A DNA stretch of 64,000 nt from Gibbula magus (taxonomy: Eukaryota; Mollusca; Gastropoda; Trochida; Trochidae): NCBI GenBank assembly GCA_936450465.1, contig OW388299.1, positions 38,265,548-38,329,547 on the forward strand. The letters are read 5' to 3'. Shown one piece after another: positions 1 through 11,100 of the stretch. Made by a program: the position numbers and the translations under genes. Position 1 is the first letter of the stretch, and every line of letters begins with the position of its first letter. The notes under the pieces were generated by a model. That model was given only the letters and a program-made list of their open reading frames with translations. It did not search any database and was not told the DNA's origin.

Positions 1-1
1 C

Positions 2-157
2 ATTGTTGACCAGTTCATGTCGGAGACTGATGCTCAGAGTGACACCACCAGTGAAGATGCAAGTCAGAATGGCATGACAGAGTTATCTGATCTTGATCAG
101 AAGGAGGAAGTAGATGGAGCCACAAGCACTGCAACCAATCAAATACTTGTTCATTGA
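2..157 (+). CDS. C-terminal fragment of an unrecognised protein (5' end outside window)
   Basis: An open frame runs in from the left edge and ends at TGA 155-157. It gives 51 residues rich in Asp, Glu, Ser and Thr (for example DAQSDTTSEDASQNG), with no hydrophobic stretch, which looks like a disordered acidic tail. No family can be named from this tail. The sequence after it is AT-rich and non-coding, with possible poly(A) signals AATAAA at 1045-1050 and 1898-1903, as expected for a long 3' UTR. An exon boundary may lie left of the window. The main doubt is whether this short frame is coding at all; its composition and unbroken entry from the edge favour it. Confidence 0.5.
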   Translation: MVDQFMSETDAQSDTTSEDASQNGMTELSDLDQKEEVDGATSTATNQILVH

Positions 158-2562
158 TTTGCATAGCAATTGCTTAGATTCAGTCACTACCAGTATATTC
201 TTAAAAGATTTCTTGAGTGAAAATTTAATTGTAATCCAGGTTTCTCAAAAAATGAGATATTACAACTCTGAATGAATTACAGCCTTGAGGAAGTATGATA
301 AATACAGGATATCTGTCTTTTCTTGACTAATACCATGTTTATCTCATCGAGTGAGGTAGAAAGGTTATATTTTCACGAGTGGCTTAGCCACGAGTGAAAA
401 TATATAACTTTTCTACCTCACGAGATGAGATAAACATGGTATTTGTCATGAATTGACGGATATTCTATTTATTATATGATATTATCCATGTAATTACGTC
501 TGAAAAGGGTCGTTTTCACGCCAAGCGGCCGCAAGGAACAGCCCGTCACCACAGCAACACTGTGACATCATAAGCAAAATCGCCGCGCGAGACCATTGTT
601 TTAGGACGTCAAATTATATCAGTCACCGTTCACAGTGAAAATATAAGTTATTTTCACTGTAGCTTGATAGACAGTTTATTTCACTGATAAATCCCAGTAT
701 TTCATTTCTCGTCATATAATAAGTACAGATTACTGTTAAAGATAAACATGGCAGTGATGCATCGTTGTATCTATTTTATTCATGATCAGATTATCATGAC
801 AGTAAATGCTGACTGTTAAACTGAATTCAAGTTACAGTTTGATACAAAATTTAACATTAAAAAAGTAACTATAAAATTTTTATCAAGCATATTTGTTTCA
901 ATATAATATTATTTGTCTGTTATTTCACAAAGTGTAGCTCATAAATGAACGTTGTGGTAGCTATGAATATTGCTCATGTTCTTATGAAAAGGAACATCTT
1001 TCGTAACTTGTTGAAGGGAGAGTATGACCAAAGTATTTTGTGGAAATAAAATTTGCAAGAGACAGCTCTGTTTGTGCATGTGTAATATTCCTTCTTGATA
1101 TAAATCAGTTCATTTGGATGTTACTGCTTCAGATGGTCTTTTGATGAGCCTATTACATAAAATGGAATATTCCCGTGAATTTCATCCTGCTAAATCAGGT
1201 TATTGGTATCTCTATCTGAAAATCTAACTAACTTTAGCCTCGTAACAGTAACGGCTGATTACTAATCGCCATTTATAACATTACACTTTGTCTGTCAATG
1301 AAATATATAATTTGAGATGAGATGTTCGCTCATCGGTCATTTCTGTGCGCTGCCAATATTGATCTATTTTTAGTTATTTCATTGGTTGGTTATTTATAGC
1401 ACGATACGAGATGAAAGCTTGTTTGAATATCAGAGGATTAAATAAGTAGTGCAGATAAAATACCTTTATGGAGCAGGATGTTTAATTTTGGTTCCATATT
1501 TATAAAATTCCAATGAAGTTCTCTCCTTTAAAATTTCTAAGAATAATTGCCCAAGTTGTACAAACAATGCTTGTTTACTGTGGAACGGTGACATGAAATG
1601 TGAACATGAAGTGCTGTTTGTCCAGTGTAATGTTGGTAGTTCTTTAGATGTTCAAATCTCTCTAGAGCAAAGTGTATATTTTGTAACATGAAAATGTCGA
1701 TGTAAATTTCTTGTGAAAAGAAAATCATTCCTTGATGGCATATGATGTCATTGGATGTTGCATTTTGAATGCTGATTTATGAAATTAGCTCTTGTATATA
1801 GTTTGTGATATTTAATAACAGATAGAAATATCAGTTATAACATGTAACTATATTTCAAAGATTTTCAAAATATTTTCATATGTTATCAGTTGAATGAAAT
1901 AAAATGTAAATTCTGATTATGGTCAAAATATTTGTACTTCAATTATAAGAATGTAGAACGCCAAATCTTATTCACTGTGCAAACTCAATCATATGCGTTG
2001 TGCATAGAAATTTTGAAATAGCTTACCCACAGTTTTTTTTAATAATGAATGTTTTTATTTTGCTAAAACCAACCCAATATTGAATGTTATATGGATCATT
2101 TATATTGACTGTAACATACTTCATACTACAAAGACATGTCTGTATCATCGTCAGTGGTTTCTAAGGTGTTCATGGATGGAAAGTGTTCTTGTCAAGTTAT
2201 TGTATGTTGCCATGGTTACACATAATTTGCATCTCATTTTCACCAATGAGTGTTCATCCTTGATAACCAAGTTATGTTTATACTCCTGTGTTCTGGCTTT
2301 TGTTTTCAAACATCTAATGTTTGAAATGTTATTTGGACATGCAACCACCCAATACAAAAAGTAAATTCTGTGAGAAATATCTGGATTTTGTTTTCCAGTT
2401 CAGTCTCGCATTGAGAAATATTATTTGATAATGACATATACTTCGATGAATTGTTTCTTATTGTTACCTTTGTTTAGCCGATTTCATAACTTTGTTTAAT
2501 GACTGATAGTGGTTTTTTATATATAGATAACAAAAGGCCAAAAATCCCCCTGTAGTTCTGTC
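158..2562. other. Probable 3' UTR and intergenic AT-rich DNA
   Basis: No coding frame of substance is seen. The short open frames here (for example 1537-1728 minus and 2080-2364 plus) have no recognisable protein features and lie in AT-rich DNA. The region contains the long hairpin at 323-449 and two AATAAA motifs (1045, 1898) that could end the upstream gene. Confidence 0.5.
323..449. repeat. Long imperfect inverted repeat (hairpin), about 60-bp arms
   Basis: The arms 323-386 and 387-449 are near-perfect reverse complements centred on GGCTTAGCC near 381-389. Both ends carry ACCATGTTTATCTC or its complement. This looks like a foldback mobile element or a fragment of one. A target-site duplication was not clear. 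Confidence 0.7.
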
Positions 2563-2700
2563 TTAAAGGGACAGTAGCATGTCTCTTTTGGTCACTTAAG
2601 TCGATGAAATGTACTTGAAAAATAATGTCATCAATAGTAAAACACTCTTCTCTCTCTTGAATAATAAGTGAACATGGTTCGGTAAAGTATATCAAGCTTA
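2563..2700. mobile_element. Partial copy of the AGGGGCAGTAGCA-ended MITE
   Basis: The sequence starts TTAAAGGGACAGTAGCA and continues with the same order of motifs (GTCGATGAAATGTA, GAAAAATAATGT, ATAGTAAAA, CTTCTCTCT) as the copies at 30857 and 39629. The right end is missing. Confidence 0.65.
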
Positions 2701-2803
2701 TTTTATACATTGCAATGTTTTTTCTCGTCAGATATGACAAATGATCAAAGAAATGGGATATATCCATTATGAATGGGAATTATAAACGTTTCATATATAG
2801 TAT

Positions 2804-3003
2804 TATATCAAGCTTAATTCAGAAACGGCAAAATTGTTTCTTGTAAAATAGTACTATTTAGAATAATTTCATGAGATCAAGAACTCAAAGTTTTCTAGAT
2901 TTTTATATATCAAGCTTATTTCATAAACTGCAAAAGCATTTCTTATAAAATATTGCTATTTAGAGCAATTCTATGAGATCAAGAACTGAAAATTTTCTAG
3001 ATT
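2804..3003. repeat. Tandem duplication of a unit of about 100 bp
   Basis: Two diverged units follow each other. Each begins ATATCAAGCTTA and ends GATCAAGAACT...TTTTCTAGATTTT. A shorter third match to the start is at about 2686. Confidence 0.75.
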
Positions 3004-3353
3004 TTATACCACAAGACCATATTAGAGTATATGTGTGTATATGCTGACTGTACCTAGCACTGTGATAGTCCTGTATTTAGTGTACATTGTTAACCTCAAG
3101 TGTTCAATAGTATTGTCAAGTGAAGCTTCGTATTTTACAATGTAAGTGCTGATTTTCTAATTAAAATGTGGTACATCACATCACGATTTTGTTGTTCTTA
3201 TATATGTTTTTAAAAATGTATATTTTGGAGAAACTAGGTCTGACCATGTCTTGTTTGATGCGACTCATCTTCCCAAGTAAACTATGTAACGAGCTAGGCA
3301 CATTGTTCTGCATATATAGAAAGGTTTTAGTACCATTAAGTACCGACCTACCG

Positions 3354-3434
3354 TGGCTTGCTGGTTCCAGTTGATGCTTGACTCTTCTACTGTGATCCAC
3401 TATAAATACGGTTTTGCAGGCTTTCTCCCTGCAG
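3354..3434 (+). mobile_element. Internal fragment of the tRNA-derived SINE family
   Basis: It resembles the middle of the SINE copies at 3812, 9876 and 10297 (GCTGGTTCCAG..GATGCT..; GGCTTTCTCCCTGCA). Its right side is interrupted by the foldback element at 3444-3665, so that element may have inserted into an older SINE. Confidence 0.5.
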
Positions 3435-3443
3435 TTTGACTAA

Positions 3444-3665
3444 CAACTTCCAAACGCAAGGCATAACTCTTGCAAGTCTGCATTACTGGCTGATTTAACC
3501 CTTGCGGTATTTCCCTCGCTTTGTTGTCTCAAGATAGTGAATCGCTGCACCAGAATGCATAGCAGGCCTGGATTTCTAAACACAGATTTCTTAAGGAAAT
3601 ACTGCAAGGCCTAAATCAGCCAGTAATGGAGACTGGCAAGAGTTATGCCTTGCATTGGGAAGTTG
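3444..3665. mobile_element. Foldback (MULE-like) non-autonomous DNA element with 9-bp TSD
   Basis: The outer roughly 70 bases on each side are reverse complements (CAACTTCC...GGAAGTTG; shared GCAAGGCATAACTCTTGC). It is flanked by a perfect 9-bp direct repeat TTTGACTAA at 3435-3443 and 3666-3674. Long terminal inverted repeats plus a 9-bp duplication are typical of Mutator-like elements. No protein is encoded. A degenerate relative lies at about 28924-29115. Confidence 0.8.
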
Positions 3666-3811
3666 TTTGACTAAAGGCAGTGTTCAAAATAGCTACCTGC
3701 CCACTAGCCAATTGGTTTGTGAACTGTTGATGTTGCAAAAGGGACCAGCTAAATTGCCTGGCTTATGGGATTTCAATGAACTATGGGTCAAATCTTTCAA
3801 ATTTCCTGAAG

Positions 3812-4115
3812 GGGGCAGGATAGCACAGTGGTTAGTGCTGTTGGCTTCAGATCAAGAGGTCCATGGCTCCAATCCCTCCAGAGGCATGGCAACATTGTCT
3901 GCAGTAGACAAGTGTTCTACATACAGTAAGGTTTGGATGCAATGCTACACTGAAATTCAGCTAGTAGCACCCATGGCTCGGTAGTTCCAATCGATGCTCG
4001 CAGGTTTCACAGCAATGCATAGCTACTTGGTATTGTTGCCATAATACTAGCTAGCATCTGTGATATAAGTGAAATACTCTTAAAAGCAGCGTTAAACTCC
4101 AAATTACCACACCTC
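3812..4115 (+). mobile_element. tRNA-derived SINE, full-length copy
   Basis: The head is tRNA-like, with an A-box-like TAGCACAGTGGTTAG and a diverged B-box region. A shared body follows (CTGCAGTAGAC, GCAATGCTACACTGAA, ATATAAGTGAAATACTCTT), ending in a C/A-rich ACACCTC tail. Flanking direct repeats, 3799-3811 and 4116-4128 (AAATTTCCTGAAG with one mismatch), mark target-primed insertion. The open frame across 3655-3984 is a by-product of this element. Confidence 0.85.
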
Positions 4116-4128
4116 AAATCTCCTGAAG

Positions 4129-6277
4129 CACTCGTAAAATATCCATTGTTAGGAACGTATTTAACGTCCTGATACGTTGAGGCCGTCAAGTGATTATTCT
4201 TTTCTATACTGTGTAACTTACTTCCGTAAGGCTATATACAACAGATTGATTGAAAATTATAATACACTCACACATTTGGTTATCCTTAAACTATAGTTAA
4301 TACCAACCAACGTTGAAATATGTAACGAGCCTTTTCAATAACATGTTGAATTTAATTCAAACGTAATCCACCGCACTCCTCAATCAGAAGAGTACCTGAA
4401 TATGCAGTAATATAAAATAGTGAATATAATAATAATAGCGTTAGGTTCTGTTCATATCACTTAAACATCTTCATCAGGCTATGTTATTAACTACAATCCT
4501 TAAAGACGTTTCATTTCCTTTTTCAATTACAAGTTCGACTTTGTACTTGGTTGTATAGTTGTAACTTGTAATAGCCATCTCCGAAACTGATGGTGTTTTT
4601 TTTGTTTTTTTTAAATTAAGTTTTTTATTATCCCTGTTACAAAAAAAGAGACTCCAACCCAGGAAAGCAGGAGACCCATTGTAATTAAAGTAATGAAAAG
4701 AATCAGATTTCTGTTGTTTTTGGGGGTTTTTTTTAACAAGAAGACACAAGAACAAACATCACATTCACTCACACATTCGCCCTTTTAATATATAAACATG
4801 AGTTCATAAACATCATTATAGGCAAGAAGAAAACTGATGGTGTGTTGTGTCCAGATATTTTTCCGTGGCAAACATTTCATTGCGATTTAAAGAACTATGT
4901 ATTCATTATTTTCTTTTTGTACATATGGCCTTTGTCCATTGGAGAGATAGCTACATTCTGACATGGCATGCAGACAGAACGTCCATGTCAACATAATGCA
5001 TAATAGTAACCACGTCAACAAAAATAACACAACAATACATCGTGTCAGCAATAATATTAACAACACAATAGTATATCGTGTCAACATTAATATAAAATAT
5101 GTATAAGTCATGCCCGAATATGTCATTCATTATAGGAAGAAAACATTTGTGCAGTCAAAATAAGTTTGAATTTGGGGGATTTATGGAACAATTCAGTTAC
5201 ACACTGTACCATAGCAGGTACAAACACACTACCATATACTTTTAAAACTAATTTTGGGACAGAAATTATGTTAACAGTAACATATTGACATAAAAAAAAC
5301 CCAACAGATTAATCCTAAAAACAATTGTTTCCATATTCCAAAGTTACTTCTAATTTCCCATAGATTCCGATGGTAAAACTGGCTTGTATCAAATTTCAGA
5401 GAAAAAAAACCCCCATTAACCCCCATTTTTTTATTGCTGAGTTTTCAATCAAACATGTTTCAGAAGTTTTCCTTTTTTATGCTTAACCGAATCGCCATAT
5501 CTGTAGCCCAAGACGGCCACCTATAGCATCAAATTTATATAAAACTTGTTTACATTATTTATACAGGATTTATACAGTAGTTATCAAATATGATAAAAAA
5601 ACAAAATATGTTCTTTACGGCAGCACTTGGGAGGTTAGGTGAATCCCCTTTCCTCATGAATTCACTGGAATATCAAGGAAGGTAAATTTGTTGAATTCAT
5701 TATAATTGGTTATTAACCAATGCACTCAAAATTAGATATACCACAGCTTGTACTATAGACCGTACAATTCGGCCTGTTCTCGTATAGCCTACATCCCATA
5801 TCAAAACAAATTTATGGATGACAAGATAATTTCAGTATCAATATTTACACCCTCTTCACAATAACAAACATCAGTACTTAAATTTCAAAGTTTTTTTTTA
5901 AAACCCACTCTTTCAAATCTGACCCTTATTAAGTTGCATTACTTTACACCAGGGACTCTCTAATTAGGTTATTAATTAACTGAATATAGAGTCCCTGGGT
6001 TACACAATATAGTGTATAACGAAGGGCAACTTAATTAAGTCCGATTTAATGAGACTGAAATAAATACATTTTGTTAGCAAGCATTCTCTATAATTTTTTT
6101 CAATCCGTAAGACAACATGCGTAAGAAATCACACCAGCCTCGCGTCCAATGCGACAACGAGTCACCTACAAGTTGTAGTACATCATATATTCTATCTTGA
6201 AAGTGACCATGTTCCCTGAGTACTTAACACGTCTTATTTCTTGCAAAACCCCCGTCTAGACGGATCTTGTCCTCCCC
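4129..6277. other. Intergenic AT-rich DNA without recognisable genes
   Basis: Only short, low-complexity open frames occur. T-rich runs are common near 4590-4740. The one structured piece is the small hairpin at 5947-6000. Confidence 0.5.
5947..6000. repeat. Short hairpin with CAGGGACTCT arms
   Basis: CACCAGGGACTCT at the left pairs with AGAGTCCCTGGGT at the right, with an AT-rich loop. A similar small hairpin (CAGGGAC...GTCCCTG) lies at about 30454-30482, so this is probably a miniature mobile element. Confidence 0.5.
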
Positions 6278-6821
6278 CATTCTCTTCCCACAGAGGTTAC
6301 TTCCTTCATATTTCCGATCCTAATCTCTGTTCTTCATCGCCTGAATTTCTCCGTCCCAGCAAAATTCCATAGCAGGGGGAAGGGGAACCTTAAACTGTAT
6401 CCCTGTAACCAATGAAACCTCATCTTTCTGAAGCCAGGTCGACCTAGTAACTTCAAAGATCTATATATAAGCATTTGACTCTAAAGGGTATTGCTATTTA
6501 GCATATATGTCCTTCGAATATACCTGATGTAAATAACACACATGAACTACTTTGTTTGTATTTATGTTTATTTATCAGCATGTTTATGATCAATTGTTTT
6601 CACAAAAATCAAATGGTAGGCCTATTTTTCATTGCGATTAACACGTTTATCTAACGTTAATTTACATTGACGTGCACGTTTACTATTACAGCCGCGTCGC
6701 CGATTGCACAACTAGATTCAATTGCAACTAATCAGGACACTCATACCAACGAATTCAGGCCATCTAGAACAGAGGTTAGAATCCGCAATCAGAAGGACGT
6801 AACCACTGTGGGAAGAGAATG
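6278..6821. mobile_element. Long foldback MITE, CATTCTCTTCCCACAG family
   Basis: The left end CATTCTCTTCCCACAGAGG and right end ACTGTGGGAAGAGAATG are inverted copies. A second inner pair (CTAATCTCTGTTCT / AGAACAGAGGTTAG) extends the arms. The interior is shared with the copy at 18171-18562 (GGGAACCT, GACTTCAAAGATCT-like, GCATTTGACTC, AAAGGGT). No transposase is encoded. This is the longest member of a family with short forms at 20213, 21702, 24162 and 24768. Confidence 0.8.
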
Positions 6822-8116
6822 GTCGTCACCAAAACCATCACTAAATTGCAATGAATTGGGGATAGATGTTTCTCAGATGCAGTCCAATTGCTGAAGTTCA
6901 ACAGGCGTCAACAAACGGCCCATTCCAGAAAGAGTTCAAGGCACTCTTATTTAGACAACATTTGGCTCTTAACATTCATTTTAAAAAAATTAATATATTG
7001 TCAGCCAAGTCATTTTATCATAAATATCATTTTGCATGGTTGTCTTATTGTTTGTTTCCGTAAAGCCCCACTGAGCAGGTATTAGCATGGATATTAGGCG
7101 TTGTATAAATCAATTATCATTAATTCATTCGATACTTTATTAAAGTAACCTTACTGACTAACATACCCCGATGGAGCAGGATGTTCACATGTTTCGTTCA
7201 CGTCAATAAATAAATTTAAGATAAAATCGTTTCTCTCTTAAAATTTAACTTATAGAGAAATCTAAATTCCAATATTTGAGTCTCAGAAATATCTTCCATG
7301 ATATATTGCGTCAAAACGCCGTAACTAGTTTTGGCGTCTCAAAGTACGCCGATTGTTATTTTTATCACAGAAGATGCGACTTTGTTTAGTAAGAAAAATA
7401 CTAAAATATGTACAAATAACAGCGCTAATTGATCACAAGGTGTTTGAGGGTGTGTATACGGAACGTACCCATGTGGTCATACGTACACCGTTTTAAAACA
7501 CTGTTACAATTTTAATTATTGATATTAAACATATTGTTTAGGATGTATTCACATCTTTAAACGCGCAGCCGATACATCCAAGAAATTTCTCTACAATTTA
7601 CTTTTGAATTCAATTGGTTTCAGTCCTACGTGCATTTCATCTGATCATTAATATGTTATATGTTAAATTGTAACAGAAAACAGATTTGTGTTTTGAAATT
7701 AATTGCTACTGAAAAATACATATTCATGGTCATTGACCCTAATAAGAACATTTTAAAAATGTAACTGTTTAAATACATTTCGTATCATCAATTACTTTCT
7801 TTTTGTTCACTTGTCTTTCGTACAATGTCAACTTACAAGACAAATTCATTATTCAACATAAACTCAAAGTTTGACTGGAAAGGCATTTAGCGATAGTTTT
7901 AGCGGTATTCATTTGAAAGAGTTATCGTTCATTAGGAACTCTCCAATAAACGTCCTTGACATTGATATCCAGCTGATGCAACTGCAACCATGTGAAATTT
8001 TCGCCGCTTCGGTATTTCCTTATAAACATAAACAGAGATCAAGTTGTGATATTATTTCATCCATTGGATTATTTGAATAAATATCTTTGTTTCCGGTGAA
8101 ATTTTACACACGTATC
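6822..8116. other. Intergenic region upstream of EIF2S2; presumed promoter and 5' UTR near the right end
   Basis: No convincing coding frame is present. A 69-codon open frame at 7871-8080 has no recognisable features and ends just before the eIF2-beta start. The promoter of the eIF2-beta gene must lie here, but no TATA box or other decisive core element is recognised. Confidence 0.4.
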
Positions 8117-11100
8117 ATGGCAGATGAAGAGTTGGTGAGTCTTTGAAACATTACAGTTTTATTCAGTAATGGCGGCGTCCATATTGAACCAATTTTAGCA
8201 CGTGTGGATATGCTTTTTGTGTTAATATCGGCTTCAAACTATCTTATTTTAAAGAGATCAAAGTAGTGAAATACGTTCGTTATCAAATTTTGAAAAATTA
8301 ACGAAAATTCCTTGTCTAATTATATTTAATAATTGATAAAGATAATCAAAAAAACTGATCACTCTTCTGTTAAATGCTTGTTTTATTTCCTATGTTTTAT
8401 AAGGTAATATTATGCTGAAAAAAATCATGCCATATGTACACTGTATGACGTGTAAATGTAATGTTACCATCATACAATGTTTAACTTTATTTGTCCTGAA
8501 CACGTCCTTGTCTAAGTGATCTTGTTGTCTCTGTCAAATTGCGTAATATGTATGCCAAATAAAAAAATGTGTTTTATGGTGATTGACTTGAGAGTGTGAC
8601 AGCTCCATACTGATTACATACTAACAATATGGTGCCCAACTAAATATCTATGTCCTCGTGGTTGATGGCTGCAATATTGACCAATCAACATCAAACGATT
8701 TAGATCACTCACCTGCTAAAGTATGTCATATAAATCATTTGTTCATTTAATTATTCGTCATTTGTTAAGATCAGCTACAGTCAGACCCTGTTTTCCCACA
8801 CGATTTGATTACAGTTAAAAATCATCCCGAAAGTAAGTCGTACGGCTAAGCGAATCAACATTTGTACATCGAAATGCATAGAGATGATTTGGAACACTAA
8901 CGTACAGACAGCCTGGTTTTCGGATATGTGGTCCGGGTAAACGAGGTCTCACTGTATACATGAAAGATCAAAATCCAAACTTTCACGATTATGTTGCAGC
9001 CTCTCTTTGATCCTTCTCTGAAGAAGAAGAAAAAGAAGAAGAAGACCCCATTCGACCTGGATGCAGCAATGGGGGAGAACGATGGGGCGGCAGATGGGGC
9101 ACCGTCCGCCCCTGCCGAGGAAGAGGAAGAAAAAACAGAGAAACCAGATGAAGGTATATCACAGTAGTTATCAATGCTTCTCGTCATTAATCAACCAGTG
9201 TCCAAACTAGAAACCAAAATTCGAGGGAGATTTACTACCTCTCCAAGAGAAAAAAGGGGGATATTGAAAAAACAAGAGGAATAGTATTGCTTTCAAAGGA
9301 AGGGATAAAATTACAACGGGTGACAATCCATTTGATTTTTTATAAGGGGTCATTTTATAATTTTAAGATCATCCTAGCTATAAAGTCTACCAGTGTTTCA
9401 ATTTTACTTGCTGCTCCACAGATTTTATAATTTTTCTGGGTTGTCCTATGTTAATCATGTTAATACTGACACAATTTGACAGGACAGGGGGGTAACCCCT
9501 AGATTTTATTATATATTTGTTCTTTGAGGTAAACATTTCCTTGTAAAGTCTAACAGTTAACACTTACATTACTTTTCAATTTAAAATAAATAATATTTTC
9601 CTTAATTGATCTTTGTCTCTGTTTTCAAATTCAATATTGATGTTTTGCAGATGTATCATTAGACTTCGGTGCCATGAAAAAGAAGAAGAAAAAGAAGAAA
9701 CCATTTGATATGGATGAAGTTGGAGAGGCATTGCCTGTAAGTTGGTTCTCGATTATTACTTGATATGGATGAAGTTGGAGAGGCATTGCCTGTAAGTTGG
9801 TTCTCGATTATTACCATATGGATGAAGATGGAGAGGCATTGCCTGTAAGTTGGTGCTCGATTATTACTTACAAGAGGGCGGGATAGTGCATGTTTAGTTT
9901 GTCAAGTTTCTTATTGAGAGGTCAAGGAATGGAATACTGCCAGGGGCTCGGCTACTTTGTCTGCAGTTGAAAACTGTTCTACATGCAGTAAGGTCTGGGT
10001 GCAATGCTACACTGAATTTCAGAGCCGTACCACCCATGGTTTGCTAGTTCCAGTTGTTCGCAGGTTTCACAGCATAGCCACCAGGGCGTTGCAGACTTTT
10101 CTCTCTGAAATAATACTATCAGCAGTGATATAAGTGAAATACTTTTGAAAGCGGTGTTAAACCCCAACTCACTTCACCTCACCTCGATATGACAAAATAA
10201 GTATTTATGAACTGTGATATTCATGCTAAATGGTTACTGTTACTGTTGTCGAGATGAAAGATTGTTGATTCATCCAATTTGTTAACTTTACAAAATATTG
10301 CAGTGGTTAGCGCGTTCGACTTCGGATCAAGAGGTCCGGGGTTCAAATCCCGCCAGGGGCACGGCAACTTTGTCTGCAGTAGAGAACTGTTCTACACGCA
10401 GTCAGGTTTGGGTGCAATGCTACACTAAATTTCAGTGCAGTACCACCCATGGTTCGCTAGTTCCAGCCGATGCTCGCAGGTTTCACCGCAATGCATAGCC
10501 ACATGTCGTTGCGGGCTTTCTCCCTGCCATAATACTAGCAGCCGCGATATAAGTGAAATACTCTTGAAAGCGGCGTTAAACCCCAACTCACCTCACCTCA
10601 CCTAACTTTACAAAATGACACTAGTATCATTATAAACGCTTGTTCTTGTTCACTTTCCAACAGTTTTTAAAAAGTCAGTGAAGTTTCATATAATATTTCT
10701 TTCCAGTCACCATTCAGTCGTTAGTTTTACTATCACCATGAGTTTATATATAGGATCATACATCATTGTTGCATTTCATCAGATATTTCATCAGCCAGAT
10801 AAGTTTGTGAAGTTGTTCATTCTATACTAACAAACACCAGCATACTTCGATAAAAGTTTATTGTGTTAGATGTTAACTGTTAAAATCTCCTGAACCATGA
10901 AGACCAAGCAACGAAGGAATAAGCAACCAGCGTTGAAAAATATGGTTGGTAGCTTGTTTCTGAGACATACAATGGCCATTTATTGAAAATTTTCTCATAA
11001 ACGATCATTTTGTCATGTAATTGCAACTGTTTCAGTCTGTTTTGCTTTGCTTTTGAATGTTTATTGTAAACAATGGGAACTTAGGATATGATTATGAAAA

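Noticed and set aside
3655..3984. 109-codon open frame
   Set aside because: It is made of foldback and SINE sequence and matches no protein family.
7871..8080. 69-codon open frame just upstream of EIF2S2
   Set aside because: No recognisable motif, AT-rich composition, and it sits where promoter and 5' UTR are expected.
10297..10370. A true tRNA gene
   Set aside because: The A-box and B-box are present but the cloverleaf is not intact, and the same sequence continues into a repeated body with target duplications; it is a SINE.
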